Of a stretch of DNA of 64,000 nucleotides, positions 1 through 8,121 are shown piece after piece. The position numbers and the translations under genes are program-made. The stretch's first letter is position 1. Each line of letters opens with the position of its first letter. Where the stretch lies: positions 1,910,001-1,974,000 of the forward strand of contig NZ_CP075715.1 of the NCBI RefSeq assembly GCF_024584805.1, given 5' to 3'. The stretch is from Streptomyces sp. FIT100 (GTDB lineage: Bacteria; Actinomycetota; Actinomycetes; Streptomycetales; Streptomycetaceae). Below the pieces are notes generated by a model, which did not search any database, was not told the DNA's origin, and saw only the letters and a list, made by a program, of their open reading frames with translations.

Positions 1-441
1 GCCAACGACCTGCTGATCTCGATGGGCTTCGGCCTCTTCGCGACCTGCTGCTTCCTCCGTTACGACCCGGCCGGCCGCGATCTCACCGTGGCCCGGGCCG
101 GCCATGTGCCGATGGTCTGGGCCACGGCCTGCGGGCGTTCCGGCATCGCCCTGGACCTGGGCGGCCCGCCGCTGGGCATCATGCCGGGCGAGCGCTACCC
201 GGTGACCCATCGCCGGCTGACGGAGGCCGGGGTCCTCGTCCTGGTGACCGACGGGGTCGTGGAAGGGCCCACGTTTCCGATGGAGGCCGGTCTCACGGAG
301 GTGCTCCGGCTGGTGCGGGCGGGCTTCGACGCCGACCCCGACGTGCTGGCATCGGCGGTCATCAAGGTGGCGGACCTGACCGGTCACCGCGACGATGCCG
401 CCGTGCTCGTCGCCCGGTACGACGGTCCGTCGCACGACTGA
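1..441 (+). CDS. SpoIIE/PP2C-type serine phosphatase, C-terminal part (partial)
   Basis: This is the 3' end of a protein phosphatase of the SpoIIE/RsbU (PP2C) family. The reading frame is already open at base 1, so the start and any sensor domains lie outside the window. Visible family motifs are ARAGHVPM (the usual NAGHxP element), GGPPLGI, LVLVTDGVVE (usual LYTDGxxE, with a metal-binding Asp) and the terminal HRDDAAVLVAR (DDxxxL). Such enzymes usually dephosphorylate anti-sigma-factor antagonists in Streptomyces, but nothing here identifies the partner. A MASE1 membrane protein follows 33 bases downstream on the same strand. The domain call is firm; the specific role is unknown. Confidence 0.88.
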   Translation, partial: ANDLLISMGFGLFATCCFLRYDPAGRDLTVARAGHVPMVWATACGRSGIALDLGGPPLGIMPGERYPVTHRRLTEAGVLVLVTDGVVEGPTFPMEAGLTEVLRLVRAGFDADPDVLASAVIKVADLTGHRDDAAVLVARYDGPSHD

Positions 442-474
442 GCGGCGACACGTCGCGGATCGTCTGCGCTCGCC

Positions 475-1470
475 GTGCCCGGCCGGGCGGCGCAGACTGC
501 TGTGGTGCGCAACGAGGAGATCCGGGGGTACGGCTCCGCGGCGCTGCGGATCCTCGCCGTCGCCGCCGTGTACTACGGATCAGCCGAACTCGGGCTCCTG
601 CTGCAGCTGGTGCGCGGACAGGTCACCCCGCTGTGGCCGCCGACCGGAGTGGCCCTGGCCGCCCTGCTCGTCCTCGGACTGCGGATCTGGCCCGGCATCG
701 CGCTCGGGGCGCTTCTGGTCAACCTGCCGATCGGTCCGTCGCTCCCCGCCGTGCTCGCCATCACCGCCGGCAACACGCTGGCTCCGGTGTGCGCGTATCT
801 CATGCTCCGCCGGGCGGGCTTCCGCACCGAGCTGGACCGGCTGCGGGACGGACTGGCGCTGGTCTTCCTCGGCGCGCTTGCGGGCATGCTGATCAGCTCG
901 ACCGTCGGCACCGGTGTGCTGGTGCTCGCCGGGGCGGTGGAGGGCGGCGACTTCTGGCCGACCTGGTCGGTGTGGTGGACCGGTGACGCGATGGGCGTAC
1001 TCGTGGTCACGCCGTTGCTGCTGGTCCTGCGCAGGATCCGGTGGCCGCGGGGGGCCGGTGCGGGCCGCTGGGCGGAGGCGGTGGCGCTGCTGGTGAGCAC
1101 GCTCCTCGTGATGCTGCTGGCGACGACCGCCAGCGCGACCCTGCTCTTCCTGGCCTTCCCCGTGCTGATCTGGGCGGCTTTCCGCTTCCGCCTGGCGGGG
1201 GCCGCGCCGTGCGCGCTGGCGGTGTCGACGATGGCCATCCTCGCCGCGGCCCACGGGCGCGGCCCGTTCGCGGGCCAGGACCTGTTCTCCAGCATGGTCA
1301 CGCTCCAGGCGTTCAACGGCTCCACCGCGCTGACGGCGCTGCTGCTCTCGGCGGTCATCACGGAGCGGAACGCCACCCACGAGGAGATCAAGCGCGTCTG
1401 TGCACGGCTCGAGGAGATCGTGGCCGACATCGAGCCGCGCGACGGGGACGACCGACCGGCGGGCGGCTGA
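475..1470 (+). CDS. MASE1-domain integral membrane protein
   Basis: This 331-residue protein is almost entirely hydrophobic, with about eight predicted membrane segments. It contains the MASE1 hallmark LLLQLVRGQVTPLWPPTG near residues 40-60, and the following blocks (ALGALLVNLPIG, WWTGDAMGVLVVTPLLL) also fit. MASE1 is normally an N-terminal membrane sensor fused to a kinase, phosphatase or GGDEF output. Here it stands alone, with only a short cytoplasmic tail (ITERNATHEEIKRVCARLEEIV) that could be a coiled coil. The partner may be the phosphatase just upstream, 33 bases away (inference). The start is GTG at 475; a GTG at 505 (VVRNEEIRGYG) is an alternative, since neither has a strong ribosome binding site. 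Confidence 0.82.
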   Translation: MPGRAAQTAVVRNEEIRGYGSAALRILAVAAVYYGSAELGLLLQLVRGQVTPLWPPTGVALAALLVLGLRIWPGIALGALLVNLPIGPSLPAVLAITAGNTLAPVCAYLMLRRAGFRTELDRLRDGLALVFLGALAGMLISSTVGTGVLVLAGAVEGGDFWPTWSVWWTGDAMGVLVVTPLLLVLRRIRWPRGAGAGRWAEAVALLVSTLLVMLLATTASATLLFLAFPVLIWAAFRFRLAGAAPCALAVSTMAILAAAHGRGPFAGQDLFSSMVTLQAFNGSTALTALLLSAVITERNATHEEIKRVCARLEEIVADIEPRDGDDRPAGG

Positions 1471-1521
1471 ACGGCGTCTGAACGACCCCTTGCCGGGCAA
1501 CGGTCGGCGGCCGACCCCGAA

Positions 1522-1551
1522 TTGGCGCCGCTCACCCGCACGAGGTAGCTT
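1522..1551 (+). promoter_or_regulatory. Candidate promoter of the ABC-YhgE-tetR operon
   Basis: A TTGGCG element (1522-1527) and a TAGCTT element (1546-1551) are separated by 18 bases, matching vegetative Streptomyces promoters (TTGACN/TAGNNT). The predicted start of transcription falls inside the adjacent palindrome at 1552-1573, which would suit simple repression. Confidence 0.55.
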
Positions 1552-1573
1552 TTGCACTGACCAGTCAGTTCAA
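1552..1573. promoter_or_regulatory. 22 bp palindromic operator, probable TetR-family binding site
   Basis: Arms ACTGAC (1556-1561) and GTCAGT (1564-1569) flank a CA centre and extend outward as TTG...CAA, with one mismatched pair, giving a near-perfect 22 bp palindrome. It lies directly downstream of the candidate -10 element and 23 bases before the first gene of an operon that ends in a tetR gene. Autoregulation by that repressor is the simplest reading (inference). Confidence 0.6.
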
Positions 1574-1595
1574 TTTCTGAGGGGGTGCGGGGTAC

Positions 1596-2756
1596 GTGGA
1601 CACGCACGGGGCGGCCGTCACCGCCGCCGGCTTCGGGCTCAAGGGCCCGCGGGGCTGGGCGTTCCGGGGGGTGGACGTCGTCGCCGGGCCCGGTTCACTG
1701 ATCGCGATCGAGGGCCCGTCCGGCTCGGGCCGCACCTGCCTGCTGCTCGCGCTCACCGGGCGGATGAAGCCGTCGGAGGGGCATGCGGAGGCCGGTGGAC
1801 TGCGGCTGCCGCGCAAGATGGCGGCGGTGCGCCGCATCAGCGCGCTCGGCCCGGTGCCCGGCGTCAGCGAGCTCGATCCGTCGTTCACGGTCACCGAGCA
1901 TCTGCACGAGCGGGCGCTGCTCCAGCGCCGGTTCGACGGCTCGCTGCGTGCGCTGCTGCGGCCGCGGGGCGAGCGGGGGGCGTCCGCCCGGACCCGTATC
2001 GAGGAGGCTCTGGAGACGGCCGGCCTCGATCCGGACTCCCTGCCGAAAGCAGGGCGGACGGCCGTACGGGACCTGGAGCGGCTGGAGGCACTGCGCCTCT
2101 CCGTCGCCCTCGGGCTCATCGGACGGCCGCGGCTGCTGGCCGTCGACGACACCGACCTCAAGCTCTCCGCCACTGACCGGGCGGAGGCGTGGGAGCTGCT
2201 GCGCCGAGTCACCGCGACGGGCACGACCGTGCTCGCGGTGTGCAGTGAGGCTCCCGAGGACGCGGTCGTGATCCGTACGGGGACGACGGGGACGACGGGG
2301 ACGACGGGGACGAGCGGGGCCGCCGGGAGGAACGCGTCGGGCGCGCCCGGCGCGGCGGCCCCGCCCCACTCCGCGGGCGTGCCGGCCGGCACGCCCGCGG
2401 AGTCAGGCACCGACACGGGCCCTGAAGACGGACCCGAGGCCGAAGCCGAACCCGAAGCGGAGCCCGAGGCCGACTCCGAAGCCGGGCCGCAGGCCGGGCC
2501 CGCGGCCGAAGCCGACGCCGGGCCCGAGGCCGACTCCGATCCGGAGCCCGAGCCGGCGGCCGATCCGGAGCCCGAAGCCGACGCCGCGGTGCCCGAGCCG
2601 GCGGCCGATCCGGAGCCCGAAGCCGACGCCGCGGTGCCCGAGCTCGACTCCGACTCCCATCCGGTGCCCGAGCCCGACGACCACACCGGTTCCCAGAACG
2701 ATTCCGAGACCGAGGAGGGGGCGGCCGATGCGCTCGCCGAAACTGGCCGCGCTTGA
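1596..2756 (+). CDS. Degenerate ABC-type ATPase with acidic repeat tail
   Basis: Residues 1-225 resemble an ABC transporter nucleotide-binding domain that pairs with the YhgE/Pip protein encoded next. The P-loop at residues 40-47 reads GPSGSGRT, so the invariant Walker A lysine is arginine. The Walker B region is RLLAVDDTD. No LSGGQ signature is visible; DLERLEALRLSVAL sits where it should be. The last third is low complexity: a Thr-Gly run (TGTTGTTGT) and then a Glu/Pro/Ala/Asp tail that includes an exact 45-base direct repeat. The start is GTG at 1596. The 3' end overlaps yhgE by 29 bases, indicating translational coupling. It may be a regulatory or inactive ATPase rather than a canonical transporter motor. 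Confidence 0.78.
   Translation: MDTHGAAVTAAGFGLKGPRGWAFRGVDVVAGPGSLIAIEGPSGSGRTCLLLALTGRMKPSEGHAEAGGLRLPRKMAAVRRISALGPVPGVSELDPSFTVTEHLHERALLQRRFDGSLRALLRPRGERGASARTRIEEALETAGLDPDSLPKAGRTAVRDLERLEALRLSVALGLIGRPRLLAVDDTDLKLSATDRAEAWELLRRVTATGTTVLAVCSEAPEDAVVIRTGTTGTTGTTGTSGAAGRNASGAPGAAAPPHSAGVPAGTPAESGTDTGPEDGPEAEAEPEAEPEADSEAGPQAGPAAEADAGPEADSDPEPEPAADPEPEADAAVPEPAADPEPEADAAVPELDSDSHPVPEPDDHTGSQNDSETEEGAADALAETGRA
2547..2636 (+). repeat. Tandem 45 bp coding repeat (2 copies) in the acidic tail
   Basis: Bases 2547-2591 and 2592-2636 are identical 45-mers that encode PEPAADPEPEADAAV twice. They lie in a wider acidic, proline-rich, low-complexity segment of about 2400-2700. A shorter 9-base repeat (GGGACGACG, about 2277-2312) encodes the preceding Thr-Gly run. 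Confidence 0.9.
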
Positions 2757-4815
2757 GCTCAAGCGTTTCGGCAGGGGCAGGCTGCCCCGCGCCGCGCTCG
2801 CCGCGATCCTGCTGCTGCCGCTGCTCTACGGCGCCCTGTACCTGTGGTCCTTCTGGGACCCGTACGGCCGCCTCGACCGCATCCCGGTCGCCCTCGTCAA
2901 CGACGACAAGGGCGCCACCGCCTCCGGCAAGAAGATCAGCGCGGGCGACGAGATCACGGAGGGCCTGCGCGACAGCGAGGTCTTCCAGTGGCACGAGGTG
3001 AGCACCGAGGACGCCCGCGCGGGCGTCGAGGACGGCACGTACTACCTCTCGCTGACCATGCCCGAGGACTTCAGCGAGCGCATCGCCTCCAGCTCCGGCG
3101 ACGCCCCGCAGACCGGCGCGCTGGAGGTACGGACGAACGACGCGAACAACTACATCGTCGGGCAGATCTCCCGGACGGTCTTCTCCGAGGTGCGCACCGC
3201 CGCCTCCAAGGACGCCTCCCGGTCCTTCCTGGACCGGATCTTCATCTCGTTCTCCGACATCCACGACGCCACGGCGAAGGCCGCCAAGGGCGCCGACGAC
3301 CTCAAGGGCGGCATCGGCAAGGCCAAGAAGGGCTCCGAGGACCTCGCCGACGGCCTCAAGAACGCCAAGGACGGCAGCGGCAGGCTCGCGGGCGGCATCA
3401 CCCGGCTCAACACGGCGGCTGGGGAGCTGGAGACGGGCGCGGCCAAGGTCGCGGCGGGCACCCAGAAGCTGGCCGACCAGGTCAACGGGATCGCGGAAGG
3501 CATCCGTCCGTTCTTCCGTGACAACGGCAGGACGATCGGCGACACCGCCCGCCTGGTCGAGGACCTCTCACGGACGACACGGGGCAATCTCGACCTCCTC
3601 GTGGAGCATGCGCCGGGCGCGGCCACGAGGGCGCGCGAGTCCGCCGACGAGCTGGCCGCGATCCACAAGGACCGCTGCGAGAACACGCTCCTGCCCGATC
3701 CGGCGTACTGCCCCGCCCTGGAGCGCGCCGTGACGAACGCCGCCGACGCCGCCGAGATCGCCGAGGACGTCAACGCGCTCGTCCAGGACAACCACGGCGA
3801 CCTGGAGCAGCTCGGCACCCACCTCGACACGCTCCAGGAGCAGGCCAAGAGCGTCGCCGCCCGCTCCCCGCACCTCGCCGAGGACCTGGAGTCGGCCGTC
3901 GCCGAGGTCAACCGGCTGAACTCCGGCGCCCACAAGGTCGCCACGGGTGCCGACCGGATCCACTCCGGGCTGACCGGCGCCAAGACCGGCTCCACCGATC
4001 TCGACTCCGGTGTCGGCCGGCTGGAGACCGGCGCGAACGACCTCGACGGCGGCATGTTCAAGCTCGTCGACGGCTCCAGCGAACTCGCCGGCGGCCTCAA
4101 CTCCGGCGTCGACAGGATCCCCGACTACGACAAGGACGAGCGCGACCGGCGTACGGACGTCATGGCCGACCCGGTCCAACTCGCCTCCCAGTCGCTGCAC
4201 AAGGCGCCCAACTACGGCACCGGCTTCGCGCCGTACTTCATCCCGCTCTCCCTCTGGGTCGGCGCGATGGTGGCGTACATGCTGATCCAGCCGCTCAACC
4301 GGCGCGCGCTCGCGGCCGGTGCGTCCGCCTGGCGGATCGCGCTCGCCGGCTGGCTGCCGGTGTCCGCCATCGGTCTGCTCCAGGTCGCCGCGCTGATGTC
4401 GGTGCTCCACTGGGGCCTCGGCCTGGAGATGGCCCGCGCGGCCGGGACCGTCGGCTTCCTGGCGCTGGTGGTGTGCTGCTTCGCCGCGATCATCCAGTGG
4501 CTCAACGCCCGCTTCGGGGCGGCGGGACGGATCCTCGTGCTCGCGGTGCTCATGCTCCAGCTGACCTCGGCGGGCGGCACCTATCCCGTCCAGACCAGTC
4601 CGGCGTTCTTCAACGCCGTTCACCCCTTCCTGCCGATGAGCTACGTCGTCGAGGCGCTGCGCCGGCTGATCACGGGCGGCGGCGTCGGCCCGGTCTGGCA
4701 GGCGGTCGCGGTGCTGCTGGCCTTCACCGCCGGTGCGCTCGCGCTCACCGCCGTGTCGGCGCGGCGCAAGCAGGTGTGGACGCTCGACCGCCTCCACCCG
4801 GAGCTGAGCCTGTGA
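2728..4815 (+). CDS. YhgE/Pip-domain membrane protein
   Basis: This 695-residue protein has one membrane segment near residues 20-40, then the YhgE N-terminal block (RIPVALVNDDKGAT). A long extracytoplasmic region follows, with repeated DLxxGxxKxxxGSxxLxxG heptad-like motifs (about residues 190-460), and five to six membrane segments fill the last 200 residues. This is the standard architecture of the phage-infection-protein/YhgE family, related to ABC-2 permeases and type VII-like exporters. The start at 2728 (ATG) follows a purine-rich GAGGAGGGGG site inside the end of the upstream ATPase gene. Its place between an ABC-like ATPase and tetR suggests a regulated export or envelope function; the substrate is unknown. 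Confidence 0.88.
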   Translation: MRSPKLAALELKRFGRGRLPRAALAAILLLPLLYGALYLWSFWDPYGRLDRIPVALVNDDKGATASGKKISAGDEITEGLRDSEVFQWHEVSTEDARAGVEDGTYYLSLTMPEDFSERIASSSGDAPQTGALEVRTNDANNYIVGQISRTVFSEVRTAASKDASRSFLDRIFISFSDIHDATAKAAKGADDLKGGIGKAKKGSEDLADGLKNAKDGSGRLAGGITRLNTAAGELETGAAKVAAGTQKLADQVNGIAEGIRPFFRDNGRTIGDTARLVEDLSRTTRGNLDLLVEHAPGAATRARESADELAAIHKDRCENTLLPDPAYCPALERAVTNAADAAEIAEDVNALVQDNHGDLEQLGTHLDTLQEQAKSVAARSPHLAEDLESAVAEVNRLNSGAHKVATGADRIHSGLTGAKTGSTDLDSGVGRLETGANDLDGGMFKLVDGSSELAGGLNSGVDRIPDYDKDERDRRTDVMADPVQLASQSLHKAPNYGTGFAPYFIPLSLWVGAMVAYMLIQPLNRRALAAGASAWRIALAGWLPVSAIGLLQVAALMSVLHWGLGLEMARAAGTVGFLALVVCCFAAIIQWLNARFGAAGRILVLAVLMLQLTSAGGTYPVQTSPAFFNAVHPFLPMSYVVEALRRLITGGGVGPVWQAVAVLLAFTAGALALTAVSARRKQVWTLDRLHPELSL

Positions 4816-4867
4816 GCTCCGCCGGGCGCCACCGGACCCGGGACGGGGACCTGTGAGAATCGACGCC

Positions 4868-5476
4868 ATGAACACCAGCAGCACCCGGAGACAGGCGACG
4901 CGCGCCAAGCTCTACGAGGCGGCCGTCACCCTCATCGCCGAGCAGGGTTTCTCGGCGACCACCGTGGACGAGATCGCCGAGCGTGCCGGAGTCGCCAAGG
5001 GCACGGTCTACTACAACTTCAAGAGCAAGACCGAGCTCTTCGAGGAGCTGCTGCGGTTCGGCGTCGGGCTGCTGACCGACTCGCTGCAGGCCGCCGCCGA
5101 CGAGACCGAGGAGCGCGGCGGCAGCAAGGTCGAGGCGCTGGACGCGATGATCAGGGCAGGTCTGGTCTTCATCGACCGCTACCCCGCCTTCACGCAGCTG
5201 TACGTCGCCGAGCTGTGGCGCACCAACCGGGCGTGGCAGTCCACGCTCATGGTGGTCCGTCAGCAGGCGGTCGCCGTGGTCGAAACGGTCCTGCGGGAGG
5301 CCGTCGAACGGGGCGAGCTGAGCGAGGAGATCGACATTCCGCTGACCGCCGCGGCGCTCGTCGGCATGGTGCTGGTCGCGGCGCTCGACTGGCAGGCGTT
5401 CCAGCGTGAGCGGTCGATCGACGACGTGCACGCGGCGCTGTCGCGGCTGCTGCACGGACGCGTGAGCGGCCGCTAG
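4868..5476 (+). CDS. TetR-family transcriptional repressor
   Basis: This is a repressor of about 200 residues with a classic N-terminal TetR helix-turn-helix: AGVAKGTVYYNFKSKTELF is the recognition-helix block near residues 40-60. The C-terminal half is a helical ligand-binding domain. It is the third gene of the operon and starts about 50 bases after the YhgE-family gene. ATG 4868 is chosen as start; an in-frame GTG at 4853 would add five residues, and neither has a strong ribosome binding site. The palindrome at 1552-1573 in the operon promoter is its most likely target, so the system probably senses an inducer that the ABC/YhgE pair handles (inference). Confidence 0.9.
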   Translation: MNTSSTRRQATRAKLYEAAVTLIAEQGFSATTVDEIAERAGVAKGTVYYNFKSKTELFEELLRFGVGLLTDSLQAAADETEERGGSKVEALDAMIRAGLVFIDRYPAFTQLYVAELWRTNRAWQSTLMVVRQQAVAVVETVLREAVERGELSEEIDIPLTAAALVGMVLVAALDWQAFQRERSIDDVHAALSRLLHGRVSGR

Positions 5477-5535
5477 GCCCTGTCCACCGCAGGTCCTGTC
5501 CACCGCGCGGACAGGCGCGGACGCGTACGAAAAGT

Positions 5536-5586
5536 GCCGGTCCGGCGAAGCTCGATCCCCCCGAGCTTCGCCGGACCGGCGTTTTC
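5536..5586 (+). terminator. Strong intrinsic terminator after tetR
   Basis: A perfect 19 bp stem (5536-5554 with 5562-5580) encloses a 7-base loop and is followed by GTTTTC. It ends the ABC-YhgE-tetR transcript. Confidence 0.9.
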
Positions 5587-5777
5587 CCCCGTTCCCCGTT
5601 CCCCCGTTCCCTGTGTCCCCCGCTCCCCCGTTGCCCTGTACCACCGTTCCCCCGGGCCCGGGCAACCCCCGTTCGGCCGGTGCGCCGCGCCGTTCCGCCG
5701 CCCCGTGCCGGCGGTGCCGGCACAGCGCCCCTTCCGTGGTCTCCACTCTTTCGTCCACGCAGGTGGGAGCCCATCCG
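5587..5777. repeat. Pyrimidine-rich intergenic stretch with CCCCCGTTCC repeats
   Basis: Between the terminator and the DUF4126 gene lies an almost gene-free C/T-rich stretch. Irregular CCCCGTTCC units occur at about 5587-5660, followed by GC-rich DNA without motifs. The same frame as the DUF4126 gene stays open through it, but the translated product is Pro/Ser/Arg-rich and unconvincing, so it is treated as non-coding. Confidence 0.6.
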
Positions 5778-5807
5778 CGTACCTACTCATCTCCTCAGGT
5801 AGGTACG
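5778..5807. promoter_or_regulatory. Inverted repeat upstream of the DUF4126 gene
   Basis: Perfect 9 bp arms CGTACCTAC (5778-5786) and GTAGGTACG (5799-5807) flank a 12-base spacer, about 65-95 bases before the chosen start codon. It could be an operator. No -10 element is clear enough to place it relative to transcription. Confidence 0.4.
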
Positions 5808-5870
5808 GATACTCAGACGCCCGTGCTCAACCCCACCCGCTGCCGGCGCGGGCTGGTTACGATCGCGTCC

Positions 5871-6488
5871 GTGTCCGTACTCCCCCTGGTCTTCACGAGC
5901 GGCTGGGCCAGCGGCATCAACGCGTACGCGGTGGTCCTGCTCCTCGGCCTCTTCGGCGCGACCGGGCTCAGCGACGAGGTGCCCGAGGGGCTGCAGCGTC
6001 CCGACGTCCTGATCGCCGCCGGAGTGCTGTTCCTGTGCGAGGCGGTGGCGGACAAGATCCCGTACGTGGACTCGGCCTGGGACTCGGTCCACACGGTGAT
6101 CCGCCCGGTGGCGGGCGCGGTGGTGGCGGCGCTGCTGGCCGGGGAGAGCGGTTCGCTGCCGGAGCTCGCGGCGGGCGCGGTCGGCGGGTCCACGGCGCTG
6201 ATGAGCCATCTGGTGAAGGCCGGCACGCGGATGGCGATCAACACCTCCCCGGAGCCGTTCAGCAATGTCGCGATGAGCACGGCCGAGGATCTCGGCGTCG
6301 CCGGGATCCTCACGTTCGCGATGTTCCATCCGCTGGCGGCGGCGGTCATCGCCGCGACGCTGCTCGTCCTCGGGCTCGTGACACTGGTCTTCCTCGCCTC
6401 CCGGATCCGGCGCTTCCTGCGGCGCAGGGCGCAGCGCCGGGAGGAGAGACGCGTGGCGGCGGAGCTGCCGGGGCCGCCGCCCCCGTGA
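5871..6488 (+). CDS. DUF4126-family membrane protein
   Basis: This 205-residue protein carries the DUF4126 opening FTSGWASGINAYAVVLLLGL, then membrane segments separated by VADKIPYVDSAWDSVHTVIRP and a glycine-rich GAVGGSTALMSHLVKAGTR block. It ends in a hydrophobic helix and a basic tail (RIRRFLRRRAQRREERR). The function of the family is not established. GTG 5871 is chosen because family members begin with this SVLPLVFTSGW sequence; the frame is open upstream but encodes low-complexity sequence. The next gene lies 60 bases downstream on the same strand and may be cotranscribed. Confidence 0.8.
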   Translation: MSVLPLVFTSGWASGINAYAVVLLLGLFGATGLSDEVPEGLQRPDVLIAAGVLFLCEAVADKIPYVDSAWDSVHTVIRPVAGAVVAALLAGESGSLPELAAGAVGGSTALMSHLVKAGTRMAINTSPEPFSNVAMSTAEDLGVAGILTFAMFHPLAAAVIAATLLVLGLVTLVFLASRIRRFLRRRAQRREERRVAAELPGPPPP

Positions 6489-6548
6489 CCGCTGCCCGCG
6501 TGACCGCCGCCCCCGTGACTGTCAGTGGGGGCCGATACAGTCCCTGAC

Positions 6549-8030
6549 ATGGCACGGATTGCGGTGATCGGCGCCGGCATGGGCGCCATGGCGGCTGCTG
6601 CCCGGCTGGCCGTGGCAGGCCATCGGGTGACGGTGTACGAGCGCTCGGCGACGTTCGGCGGCGCGGTGGGCGGCTTCGAGCGGGACGGGTTCGCGTTCGA
6701 CACCGGCCCCGGTCTGCTGCATGTGCCGGCCGTCTACCGGGATCTGTTCCTCAAGACCGGCAAGGAGCCGCTGGAGAGCCGGGTCGCGATGGGCCAGGTC
6801 GACCCCGCGAGCCGGCATCTCTTCGCGGACGGCACCGACGTGTCGCTGCCGAACGCCTCGCGCGGGGGCGTCGTCGCCGCGCTGGACGCGGCGCTCGGCG
6901 CCGGCACAGGCGAGCGCTGGGGCGGCTTCCTGGGGCGGGCCAGGGACGCCTGGGACCGTTCCCGCAGGCCGCTGCTGGAGGAGCCGCTGTGGCCGAACTG
7001 GCAGGTGCTCGGCCGCGAGCCGTATCCGGCGCTCCGGCAGCGCCGGATGCTGCGCACGCGCCAGGCGCGCACGCTGGCCGAGGTGGGCGCCTGGGAGCTG
7101 GCGGATCCCCGGCTCGCGGCCCTGCTCGACGCGTGCGCGCTGGCGTACGGACTGGATCCGCGGCACGCCCCGGCGAGCGCCGCCCTGCTCCCGTACATGG
7201 AGCAGACGTTCGGCAGTTGGTACGTCCGGGGCGGGATGCGGGCGCTCGCCCGGGCGGTGTACGAGCGCTGTCTGGAGCGCAAGGTGGAGTTCGTCTTCGG
7301 CGCCGAGGTGGCGGGCGTCGTCGAGAAGGACGGCCGGGCGGCGGGACTGGAGCTCGCCGGCGGCCGGGTGGTGGACGCGGACCGGGTGGTGGCGGGCGCC
7401 GGCACATCCGGTCTCGGCGGCCTCCGTCCCTGGCAGGAGGGCGGTGTGCGGCCCGGGGCGCAGGAGGCTCCCGGACGGTTCACGCTTCTGCTGGCGCTGC
7501 GCGGCGCCCGTCCCCAGGGCACGGCCCACCGCACCGTGGTGCACTCCCCCGGCACGGCCGCCGAGGCGGCCGCGGTCTTCGGCGGGGCGCTCGCCGAGCA
7601 CCCGACGGTCACCCTGCTGCGACCGGACGATCCGACGACCCGGCCCGACGACGCCCATGAGGCGGTCACGCTCACCGCTACGGTCGCCCCGTCCGGGGGG
7701 CCCTCCGGCCTCGACTGGACGGACGCGGCGCTGCGCGAGCGCTGCGCGGAGACGCTCGTCGCCGCCGCCCGGCCGGTGATCCCGGACATACGTGAGCGGC
7801 TGCTGTGGAGCGAGGTCCTCACCCCGGCCGAGACGGGGCGGGTGCATCCGCCGGCGCTCGCCGGGGACGGGGGCCGGTATCTGCGCCCGTCGAACAGCAC
7901 CCGGCTCCCGGGGCTGTATCTCGTGGGCGGCTGGGCGCATCCGGGCGGCGGGCTGGCCCACGCGGGCATGTCGGGCGCGCTGGTGGCCGGGCTGATCGTG
8001 GAGGGCGAGGACTTCCGCGGCTCTCAGTGA
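6549..8030 (+). CDS. FAD-dependent oxidoreductase, phytoene desaturase/amine oxidase-like
   Basis: This 493-residue flavoprotein starts with a Rossmann dinucleotide fold (IAVIGAGMGAMAAAARL, residues 4-20), followed by the YERSATFGGAVGGFERDGF block typical of carotenoid desaturases and related amine oxidases (family name CrtI/NAD(P)-binding). The C terminus has the FAD-closing motif LYLVGGWAHPGGGLAHAGMSG. No carotenoid genes are nearby, so the substrate cannot be assigned. ATG 6549 is preferred. There is no ribosome binding site, but TACAGT lies 9 bases upstream, so the mRNA may be leaderless. An upstream in-frame GTG at 6525 would add eight residues that lack family similarity. Confidence 0.85.
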   Translation: MARIAVIGAGMGAMAAAARLAVAGHRVTVYERSATFGGAVGGFERDGFAFDTGPGLLHVPAVYRDLFLKTGKEPLESRVAMGQVDPASRHLFADGTDVSLPNASRGGVVAALDAALGAGTGERWGGFLGRARDAWDRSRRPLLEEPLWPNWQVLGREPYPALRQRRMLRTRQARTLAEVGAWELADPRLAALLDACALAYGLDPRHAPASAALLPYMEQTFGSWYVRGGMRALARAVYERCLERKVEFVFGAEVAGVVEKDGRAAGLELAGGRVVDADRVVAGAGTSGLGGLRPWQEGGVRPGAQEAPGRFTLLLALRGARPQGTAHRTVVHSPGTAAEAAAVFGGALAEHPTVTLLRPDDPTTRPDDAHEAVTLTATVAPSGGPSGLDWTDAALRERCAETLVAAARPVIPDIRERLLWSEVLTPAETGRVHPPALAGDGGRYLRPSNSTRLPGLYLVGGWAHPGGGLAHAGMSGALVAGLIVEGEDFRGSQ

Positions 8031-8048
8031 GCCCGCGGCAGGCCCCGC

Positions 8049-8090
8049 GTCGAGCCCCCGTCGCGCCCCCGTCGCGCCCCCGTCGCGAGC
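8049..8090. repeat. Short GC-rich tandem repeat (CGCCCCCGT units)
   Basis: Three or four imperfect copies of an 11-base CGCCCCCGTCG unit lie between two convergent genes. There is no clear hairpin, so this is probably just repetitive spacer. Confidence 0.6.
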
Positions 8091-8121
8091 CGACGGTAAG
8101 GCCCCGCGGTGGGACCGCGCC

